Translations under genes and position numbers: made by a program
Shown: positions 7,834 to 13,545 of the stretch, one piece after another
Layout: every line of letters starts with the position of its first letter
How positions within the stretch are numbered: the stretch's first letter is position 1
Notes under the pieces: generated by a model
The model's input: only the letters and a program-made list of their open reading frames with translations
The model's database searches: none
What the model was told of the DNA's origin: nothing
Assembly: GCA_023381945.1 (NCBI GenBank)
Contig: JAMCQY010000323.1
Coordinates: 1-19,111, forward strand
Reading direction: 5' to 3'
DNA from: Deltaproteobacteria bacterium
Lineage (GTDB): Bacteria; Desulfobacterota; Desulfobaccia; Desulfobaccales; 0-14-0-80-60-11
DNA length: 19,111 nt

Positions 7834-9393
7834 ATGATGAACGCCATGTTGGAACCTTTCAGGAATGAGCCCCTGAGCGATTTTGCCGACCCGGCCCGAG
7901 CGGCGGCCTACCGGGACGCCCTGGCCCAGGTGCGCCGGCGCCTGGGTGGTCACTGGCCGATGATCATTGGCGGCCGGAAGATTGGCACAGAAAAGAAGAT
8001 CGTCAGCCTTAACCCGGCGCGGCCCGCCGAAGTAGTGGGTACTGTGGCCGCAGCCACCTCCTCCCACGTTGATCCAGCCTTGGACGCCGCCTGGCGGGCT
8101 TTCCCGGATTGGGCGGGGCTCCGTCCCGAGGCGCGGGTTGCCGCAATCTTGAAACTTGCTGTTGAGCTGCGCCGCCACAAATACGAACTCGCCGCCTGGG
8201 AGACCCTGGAGGCCGGAAAGAACTGGCTGGAGGCCGAGGCTGACGTCTGCGAGGCCATCGATTTCTGCGATTATTACGCCCGCGGCGCCCTCGAACTGGC
8301 ACACCCCCTGCCGTTGCACCCCTATCCGGGAGAAATCAACGAATCGCGGCTCCAGCCTTTGGGGGCCGGGGTGGTCATCCCGCCCTGGAATTTTCCCCTG
8401 GCCATCCTGGTGGGCATGACCATCGGCCCGGCGGCAGCCGGCAATACCGTGGTCCTGAAGCCCTCTTCCTATACCCCGGTGGTTGCCGCCAGATTCATGG
8501 AGCTGGTGGCCGCCGCCGGCCTGCCGGACGGCGTCATTAACTTTCTACCGGGCCGCGGCAGCGAGGTGGGCGATTATCTGGTGGATCACGTGCGCACCCG
8601 CTTCGTCAATTTTACGGGCTCCAAGGAGGTAGGCCTGCAGATCGCCGAACGCGCCGCCAAGGTCCACCCCGGCCAGGTCTGGCTGAAACGGGCCGCGCTG
8701 GAGATGGGCGGCAAGGATGCTATCATTGTCGATGAGACCGCTGACCTGGACGAGGCCGTGGCCGCGGTGCTTCCCAGCGCTTTTGGCTACTCGGGCCAGA
8801 AATGTTCCGGGGCCTCCCGGCTGATCATCCTCGCTGAGGTTTATGATGAAATGCTGAAGCGGCTGGCGGCTGCCGCCGCAAACCTCCAGATCGGACCGGC
8901 GGAAGAAAACTTTGCGGTTGGGCCGGTGATTTCGGAGAGCCAGCACCAGGCCATCCTGGGCGACATCGAGCAAGGACGCTCCCAGGCCAGGCTCGTGCTG
9001 GGAGGTAAAGCCGTAGACCTGGATGGCGGTTACTATCTCGAGCCCACCGTCTTTGCCGAGGCGCCTCCCGAGTCCCGGCTGGCGCAGCATGAGATCTTCG
9101 GCCCGGTGCTGGCAGTGATGCGAGTCCGGGATTTCGACGAGGCGGTGCAGGTCTTCAACCGCACCATTTACGGCCTCACCGGCGGCCTGATGAGCCGTAG
9201 CCGGGAACGCATCGAGCGGGCCAAGAGGGAACTTTACGTGGGCAACCTCTATATCAATCGCAAAATAACCGGAGCCCTGGTGGGGGTGCAGCCTTTCGGC
9301 GGCTTCAAACTTTCGGGAACCAACGCCAAGGCCGGCGGCCCCGATTACCTGCGGCTATTCTTAGAGATGAAAACCGTGGCCGAACGGCTGTAA
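7834..9393 (+). CDS. 1-pyrroline-5-carboxylate dehydrogenase (glutamate semialdehyde dehydrogenase)
   Basis: A cytoplasmic aldehyde dehydrogenase of about 520 residues, the usual size of stand-alone RocA/PruA-type enzymes. It oxidises glutamate gamma-semialdehyde to glutamate with NAD, the second step of proline breakdown. The beginning [12 protein letters not shown] is typical of the family. Visible landmarks are PPWNFPLA, the NAD-site FTGSKEVG, the general base E290 in ALEMGG and the catalytic C324 in SGQKCSG, 34 residues apart as expected, then EIFGPVLAV and [11 protein letters not shown]. The frame is open upstream to a TTG at 7732 that overlaps the preceding stop, but those residues do not look like the family. 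One of the ATGs at 7834, 7837 or 7846 is the likely start. It is probably cotranscribed with the FAD oxidoreductase. Confidence 0.92.
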   Translation: MMNAMLEPFRNEPLSDFADPARAAAYRDALAQVRRRLGGHWPMIIGGRKIGTEKKIVSLNPARPAEVVGTVAAATSSHVDPALDAAWRAFPDWAGLRPEARVAAILKLAVELRRHKYELAAWETLEAGKNWLEAEADVCEAIDFCDYYARGALELAHPLPLHPYPGEINESRLQPLGAGVVIPPWNFPLAILVGMTIGPAAAGNTVVLKPSSYTPVVAARFMELVAAAGLPDGVINFLPGRGSEVGDYLVDHVRTRFVNFTGSKEVGLQIAERAAKVHPGQVWLKRAALEMGGKDAIIVDETADLDEAVAAVLPSAFGYSGQKCSGASRLIILAEVYDEMLKRLAAAAANLQIGPAEENFAVGPVISESQHQAILGDIEQGRSQARLVLGGKAVDLDGGYYLEPTVFAEAPPESRLAQHEIFGPVLAVMRVRDFDEAVQVFNRTIYGLTGGLMSRSRERIERAKRELYVGNLYINRKITGALVGVQPFGGFKLSGTNAKAGGPDYLRLFLEMKTVAERL

Positions 9394-9432
9394 CTATAGA
9401 TTTTGCCGAAAGTTTCTATTGATTGCTGGCTT

Positions 9433-9530
9433 TTCAAATCCCCCTAAATCCCCCTTTTTCAAAGGGGGACTTTTAAAGGGATTCCACTATGTTACCCCTT
9501 TTGGGAAAGGGGGGTAGGGGTGATTTTGAG
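9433..9530. repeat. 'AAATCCCCC' inverted-repeat element, likely also terminator
   Basis: Two strong hairpins stand in tandem: CCCCCTTT/AAAGGGGG (9450-9457 and 9461-9468), and CCCCTTT/AAAGGGG (9495-9501 and 9506-9512). The flanks aaatccccctaaat and tagggg-tgattt are themselves imperfectly complementary, so the whole unit can fold as one large inverted repeat. Elements of this type are dispersed in many genomes. Here it lies just after the P5C dehydrogenase stop and could end that transcript. Confidence 0.75.
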
Positions 9531-9691
9531 AAGTTGTGTAAACAGCATTTAGGAAAAAATTTTTGGCAATTGCTATAAAAGGACCTGCATAGAAGAAGGA
9601 GGACGGCTGCCCCCGACAGGATAGGACGCCAGTCCTAGATTTTCTCTGGATTTTTCCGCACTCATAAAGAGTATTCCTCCCCCCGGTTTTC

Positions 9692-9874
9692 TCACGCCAG
9701 CACCTGATCCCCGGACCGCTCCACGATCATGAGCAAATCCTCCAGGGTATCGCGGTCCCGCAGGCGGATTTCCAAGACTGCCCCGGAAGCCAGCCGGGCC
9801 AGGACGGACTTGCACAAGGCCAGGCTGACCGGAATTACCTCCCTGCAAATATCCAACTGTTGATCGGCATTCAT
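9692..9874 (-). CDS. TusA-like small protein lacking the CPxP cysteine
   Basis: A 60-residue protein with the TusA/SirA fold pattern: an LDI strand, a helix, GAVLEIRLRDRDTLEDL and a final GDQVL strand. TusA proteins carry sulfur as a persulfide on the cysteine of a CPxP motif. Here the aligned stretch is LDICREVIPVSLAL, so the motif reads IPVS and the cysteine position is isoleucine (codon ATT). A cysteine sits four residues earlier (C10) and another at C21. It may be a non-catalytic relative that binds a partner, or one using a shifted cysteine. It is short for the family (70-80 residues). It is divergent from the sigma-54 activator, with 80 bases between the two, and has only a weak ribosome-binding site. 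Confidence 0.6.
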   Translation of the reverse strand: MNADQQLDICREVIPVSLALCKSVLARLASGAVLEIRLRDRDTLEDLLMIVERSGDQVLA

Positions 9875-9920
9875 GGGATCAAATCCAGCTTTTCATCCTG
9901 AGGACTTTGTGCTATCTTGA

Positions 9921-9941
9921 TGTTAAAACAATTGTTAAAAC
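9921..9941. promoter_or_regulatory. Direct repeat tgttaaaac upstream of the sigma-54 activator
   Basis: Two exact copies of tgttaaaac (9921-9929 and 9933-9941), 12 bases apart and joined by a small palindrome aacaattgtt, lie between the TusA-like gene and the activator ATG at 9955. They could be an operator. They also lie partly inside the alternative TTG-started reading frame. Confidence 0.3.
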
Positions 9942-9954
9942 TAGGTCCCCGGCC

Positions 9955-11337
9955 ATGCACGAAGAAAAGATCAATCAGTATCTGAAAGAAATTCTCAACA
10001 CCATGAACGATGGCCTCATGGTGGCCAGCCCGGATGGCACCATCCTCATGGTCAATCAGGCCTTTGAACAGATCATGGGCTACCGCCGGGAGGAAATCAT
10101 CGGCCGCCCCTGTACTATCTTAAAATGCGACATCTGCTCCACGGCCCGCAGCAAAGGCACCGGTTCCTGGTGCGATCTCTTCGAGCAAGGGAAAGCGACT
10201 CGCAAGCGCTGTCTCTATATGCGCAAAGATGGCACCTATGTGCCCATCCTCAAAAATGCCGCCATCCTGCGGGACGAGGCCGGACAGGTTTTGGGAGCGG
10301 TGGAGACTTTAACCGACATCTCGGAGCTGGCCCGGCGGGATGAGGAGATTCAGCAACTTGCCAAGCTCGTAGATGCTGCCGGCGACTTTCACGGCATGGT
10401 GGGCAAATCCCCCCGCATGCAGCAGGTCTTCGACCTCACCCAGAAGGCCGCCCAAAGCGAGGCCCCGGTGATCATCTTTGGTGAAAGCGGCACCGGCAAA
10501 GAATTGTTGGCCCACGCCATCCACGCCCTGGGGCGCCGGCGGGAAGGTCCCTTCATCACCTGCAATTGTGCGGCCCTCAACGAATCTCTGCTGGAAAGCG
10601 AGCTCTTTGGCCACGTCAAAGGGGCCTTCACCGGGGCCTATACCCATCGCCAGGGCCGCTTCGAGGCGGCTAACCGGGGCGATATCTTCCTGGATGAAGT
10701 CGGCGACATCCCTCCAGCCATTCAGGTCAAACTCCTGCGAGTCCTGGAAACCAAACAATTCGAACGGGTGGGGGAATCCCGGTCCATCACCACTGATGTC
10801 CGCATCATCACAGCCACACACCGCAATCTGGAAGCCCTGGTTTCTGACGGGAAATTCCGGGGAGACCTGTTTTTCCGCATCAATGTCATTCCCATTCACC
10901 TGCCTCCGTTACGGGAGCGCCTGGAAGACGTCCCTTTGCTGGTGGAGCATTTCCTGCAGCGTTTGCGCCGTAAAAGCGGCAAGGAGATCGCCGGCCTCAC
11001 CAAAGAGACCATGAAAATCTTCCTGGACTACCCCTGGCCCGGCAACATCCGGGAACTCCAGGGCGCTTTGGAATATGCCTTTGTGGTCGCCGAAACCGGT
11101 CTCATCGCCCCCGGACATCTGCCTCCCAAACTGAGCAGTATGGAACTGACCAGGAAAACTCCACCTGAGACTCTGACTGTCGGGGCTGGTGATGAAAAAA
11201 CCGCCCTGGTCAACGCCCTGCGCCAAACAGGCGGCAACCAGTCCCACGCCGCGGCCCTCTTGGGCGTAAGCCGGGTCACCGTCTGGCACCGCATGAAAAA
11301 ATATGGCATCGACGTGCACAAGCTGATTACCGCTTAG
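9955..11337 (+). CDS. PAS-domain sigma-54-dependent transcriptional activator (Fis-type)
   Basis: A 460-residue enhancer-binding protein. Residues 5-120 form a PAS sensor (MNDGLMVASPDGTILMVNQA) containing five cysteines, C53, C58, C61, C73 and C86, in a CDIC-type cluster that suggests metal, Fe-S or redox sensing. The AAA+ domain has Walker A GESGTGKE (176-183), the sigma-54-contact loop GAFTGA (223-228), Walker B GDIFLDEVGDI and the R-finger region. The Fis-like helix-turn-helix is at about 427-452 (GNQSHAAALLGVSRVTVWHR). It drives open-complex formation at -24/-12 promoters. The frame opens at a TTG at 9907, but the ATG at 9955 fits PAS family starts better. It converges on the hdr operon, whose leader carries a matching promoter, so that operon is the likely target. 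Confidence 0.93.
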   Translation: MHEEKINQYLKEILNTMNDGLMVASPDGTILMVNQAFEQIMGYRREEIIGRPCTILKCDICSTARSKGTGSWCDLFEQGKATRKRCLYMRKDGTYVPILKNAAILRDEAGQVLGAVETLTDISELARRDEEIQQLAKLVDAAGDFHGMVGKSPRMQQVFDLTQKAAQSEAPVIIFGESGTGKELLAHAIHALGRRREGPFITCNCAALNESLLESELFGHVKGAFTGAYTHRQGRFEAANRGDIFLDEVGDIPPAIQVKLLRVLETKQFERVGESRSITTDVRIITATHRNLEALVSDGKFRGDLFFRINVIPIHLPPLRERLEDVPLLVEHFLQRLRRKSGKEIAGLTKETMKIFLDYPWPGNIRELQGALEYAFVVAETGLIAPGHLPPKLSSMELTRKTPPETLTVGAGDEKTALVNALRQTGGNQSHAAALLGVSRVTVWHRMKKYGIDVHKLITA

Positions 11338-11343
11338 AAATTT

Positions 11344-11418
11344 GGTAGGCCAGGCTTCCAGCCTATGTTTTGTAATCCTCCGGCCTGCGATGATCACCGG
11401 CTGGAAGCCTGCGGTACT
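11344..11418. repeat. Inverted repeat 'AGGCTTCCAGCC' element
   Basis: AGGCTTCCAGCC (11352-11363) and its exact complement GGCTGGAAGCCT (11399-11410) form 12-bp arms 35 bases apart. The gta/tac flanks extend the symmetry. It separates the convergent activator and dsrE genes and could block read-through in both directions. It resembles dispersed 'caggctggaagcctg' repeats. Confidence 0.7.
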
Positions 11419-11429
11419 ATCACAAAGGT

Positions 11430-11801
11430 TTAATAAACCGCCGTGGATTTGGCGCTGGTCATTTCGACCACCACCCGCCCTGCCTTAATCAGTTCTACGC
11501 CCGGGATCAAGTCAGCCTGACTGATCTTGCGATGCTCGAGGCAGGGAATTCAGGCCAGGATTACGCCGCCATTGGCGACGTAGGTCTCGATCAGGCTCTT
11601 CAAAGGGGTCATGCCGGGAAAGGAGATATCGTCGGCGTAACCCTTTTTGGCCAGAAACGCGCCGTTGCCTTGCAGCACTACCACGGCCTCCACGTCCATG
11701 GCCTGGCTGGCGGTGGCCAGCATGAAGGGAAAGATGGCCCGCTCCGGGTCCTCCCCCGCATGGGTGGCGATTAACACAATCTTTTCCTTTTCTTCCGCCA
11801 T
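11430..11801 (-). CDS. DsrE-like protein, probable selenoprotein (Sec at residue 84)
   Basis: A DsrE/DsrF-like sulfur-relay protein of 123 residues if the TGA at 11550-11552 is read as selenocysteine. Residues 1-83 show the family pattern (KIVLIATHAGEDPERA, LATASQAMDVEAVVVLQG, GYADDI). The stop falls exactly after GGVILA, where relatives have a cysteine (GGKLLVC-type). Beyond it the same frame continues with IPCLEHRKISQADLIPGVEL and ends in TSAKSTAVY before TAA at 11430, which is the expected DsrE C-terminus. The redox motif would be U84-I-P-C87. In the mRNA, GCCUGA (including the UGA) can pair with UCAGGC 29 nt later, giving a possible bacterial SECIS hairpin. The gene ends the hdr operon, where it would accept or deliver persulfide sulfur. 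A nonsense mutation cannot be excluded. Confidence 0.82.
11515..11555 (-). promoter_or_regulatory. Candidate bacterial SECIS hairpin at the dsrE UGA
   Basis: In the mRNA sense GCCTGA (11555-11550, containing the TGA) is complementary to TCAGGC (11520-11515). The 29 nt between them can fold further: CTG/CAG near the base, and a small CGA-GCA-TCG apical hairpin whose loop starts with G about 15 nt after the UGA. This is the distance range of bacterial SECIS loops. The fold was done by eye only. Confidence 0.45.
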
Positions 11802-11847
11802 CTAAACTCCTCCTTAATTTAATTTTTTGACTGTCTTTGGTGACTCC

Positions 11848-12789
11848 TCAACAATACCGGCTCGCCAGGCTGGCCAGATCCTCCGCAGGCAGGCCCGCCT
11901 TGAGCAGGTTTGTCAGGCAAATGGGGCACATCGTGACCACCGGCCGGCCGGTGGCCTGCAACTCCGTGACGCGCCGCTCCAGAATCTCCCGGTTCAGGGC
12001 GGGCGACACCGATTCCGCCGGACCGCCGCAGCAGGAAGTAAACTCGCCGCAGTTGCGGACTTCCGCATATTCCAGTCCCAGGCTGCTGAGCACCTGCCGG
12101 GGCCCCTCCGAGAGCTTCAGATAGCGGCCATAAAAACAGGGATCATGGATGGTCACCGGTTTACGTCCGTTGCCGTCTCCCTGCTTCTTAAGCCGCAGCA
12201 GGCTGAAATAGGGCTGCACCTCGAAGGTCTCGCCGGTGTACTTCGGGTAGAGCTCTTTCAAGGCATAGGTGGTGTGGGGGTCGACGGTGATGAGCTTTTG
12301 GACGCCGTGCAGTTTCAGGGTCCGGGCCACCAAACGGGCGTGCGCCTCAAAGCCTTCCTGGTCTCCCAGATCATAAAGCAGGATGCCGCTATAGAAATCC
12401 ATCTCGGGATGATAGAAAAAGGCAACCTCTGATTCGGTCAGTAGACGGCAAATGGACCGCAGGACGCCATCAAACTTCTGCTTTTCCGCCTTGGAAGTTA
12501 AGAAAGACCAGCCTCGGCTCAGGAGGAAGCCGGGGAAGTAACGGCTGAACCCGAGATAATCTGCGAAGCTACTGCCTTCCAGGCGCTCCAGGTATCGGGC
12601 GGTGACATTGATATAGGGGATGGCCTGGTACATCAACCCGGTGAAAAGCAGGGCGTCTCCCGGCCGCCGCGGGAAACCGCCCGCCTGCCGCCACCAGGTA
12701 TTGAGCGAGGAGGCGGGCACTCCGAAGGGATTGCGGCTCTTACGCACATTGGCGGCAATGAGCTCGATGACGTCCCGGGGGTTAAACAT
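11848..12789 (-). CDS. HdrB-like CCG-domain protein (heterodisulfide reductase subunit B family)
   Basis: A 313-residue cytoplasmic protein. The C-terminal half carries one complete cysteine-rich CCG domain: HDPCFYGRYL, then NCGEFTSCCGGPAE, then MCPICLTNL. In HdrB such a domain binds a noncubane [4Fe-4S] cluster where disulfides are reduced. The N-terminal half has the corresponding fold (FFYHPEMDFYSGILLYDLG, VQKLITVDPHTTYALKELYP) but none of the cysteines of a first CCG domain, so only one catalytic cluster is expected. AGGAGG lies ten bases before the ATG at 12789, and the HdrC stop is four bases upstream, indicating translational coupling. It would work with HdrC and the HdrA-like subunits. 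The true substrate is probably a protein- or sulfur-linked disulfide, because CoM/CoB are not expected in bacteria. Confidence 0.85.
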   Translation of the reverse strand: MFNPRDVIELIAANVRKSRNPFGVPASSLNTWWRQAGGFPRRPGDALLFTGLMYQAIPYINVTARYLERLEGSSFADYLGFSRYFPGFLLSRGWSFLTSKAEKQKFDGVLRSICRLLTESEVAFFYHPEMDFYSGILLYDLGDQEGFEAHARLVARTLKLHGVQKLITVDPHTTYALKELYPKYTGETFEVQPYFSLLRLKKQGDGNGRKPVTIHDPCFYGRYLKLSEGPRQVLSSLGLEYAEVRNCGEFTSCCGGPAESVSPALNREILERRVTELQATGRPVVTMCPICLTNLLKAGLPAEDLASLASRYC

Positions 12790-12793
12790 TGAC

Positions 12794-13096
12794 TCACTTC
12801 CTCCTTGAGTGCGCCACCACAAAACGGCGCAGCCCCAGGATCAGTTCCCCGGGGTTGGCCTGGCGGGGACAGGTCCGGGTGCACAGGCCGCAGTGCAGGC
12901 ACTTGAAGAGATCCAGTCCATGCTGCAAAATCTTTTCCCTGGCCCCCACCTGGACATAGCGGATCATCTTCCGGGGAAAATGTTCATAGCTCAAGGGACA
13001 GATGGCCGCGCAGGTGCCGCAATTGAAGCATTCCAGGGCAGTGTCCACCCCGTAGGGCTTCAGCTCTTCGGCAAAATCGAGGTTTACCAGGGTCAT
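12794..13096 (-). CDS. HdrC-like dicluster ferredoxin subunit
   Basis: A 100-residue electron-transfer protein with two complete [4Fe-4S] motifs: C23-x2-C26-x2-C29-x3-C33-P (CFNCGTCAAICP) and C66-x2-C69-x2-C72-x3-C76-P (CLHCGLCTRTCP). The spacing of about 32 residues between the motifs and the helical YEHFPRKMIRYVQVG linker are typical of HdrC, which carries electrons between HdrA and the HdrB active site. The start at 13096 is chosen because AAAGGA precedes it by seven bases. The frame stays open to 13114. It lies between the winged-helix gene and hdrB with gaps of 27 and 4 bases, so it is part of one transcript. Confidence 0.9.
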   Translation of the reverse strand: MTLVNLDFAEELKPYGVDTALECFNCGTCAAICPLSYEHFPRKMIRYVQVGAREKILQHGLDLFKCLHCGLCTRTCPRQANPGELILGLRRFVVAHSRRK

Positions 13097-13123
13097 GTAA
13101 GATCCTTTCGCCAAAGAGAGTTC

Positions 13124-13453
13124 CTAATCATCCTGGCCCGCTGCCCCCTCCGCGGCCACCACGCGGCCCAGCCGGTAGCGAAAATAACTGCCGGCCTTGG
13201 CTCCTTCCAGAATTTCCCCATACTTTTTCAAAGTGGCCGCGTACCACAGCACCTCGGGGACCGGCAGACCCGTGGCTGCGGCCATCTCCGGCACGGTCAG
13301 GTCAGATTCGGCCAGGCACGCCTTGATGGCCTGCACCGCCCGTCGCTGCTCTTTCATCCGGACCGTGGATGCGGCAATTTGCTCTTTGCGGCTTCCCTTA
13401 AGCTTCTTGAGGGCCTCATTCCCTGACCCCATTTCCAATGGCGTATCAGGCAT
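13124..13453 (-). CDS. Winged-helix DNA-binding-like protein of the hdr cluster
   Basis: A 109-residue soluble protein. The N-terminal third is basic and helical (EALKKLKGSRKEQIAAS), followed by a winged helix-turn-helix, DLTVPEMAAATGLPVPEVLWYA, with recognition helix and a wing strand SYFRYRLGR. It lacks cysteines suitable for a metal site except one. It sits inside the operon between hdrA-like 2 and hdrC, so it may either regulate the operon or act as a structural accessory of the complex. The position alone does not decide this. GAGG precedes the ATG at 13453. A TTG one codon earlier also opens the frame. Confidence 0.7.
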   Translation of the reverse strand: MPDTPLEMGSGNEALKKLKGSRKEQIAASTVRMKEQRRAVQAIKACLAESDLTVPEMAAATGLPVPEVLWYAATLKKYGEILEGAKAGSYFRYRLGRVVAAEGAAGQDD

Positions 13454-13504
13454 CAAAAAACCTCATCATATGTTGATCTGGCGTCCTCACCGGCTTTCGG
13501 ACTC

Positions 13505-13530
13505 GGGCGGACACATGGGTCCGCCCCTAC
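13505..13530. repeat. 26-bp palindromic repeat, copy A
   Basis: This sequence is a perfect reverse complement of 14721-14746. Each copy is itself a hairpin with arms GGGCGGAC/GTCCGCCC around a 6-nt loop and a CTAC tail. Copy A lies 16 bases beyond the stop of hdrA-like 2, between it and the winged-helix gene. Confidence 0.9.
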
Positions 13531-13545
13531 GTTTTCCCTCCGAAA

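Noticed and set aside
11532..11774. Plus-strand frame opposite dsrE
   Set aside because: It is a shadow. The minus frame has DsrE motifs on both sides of the TGA.
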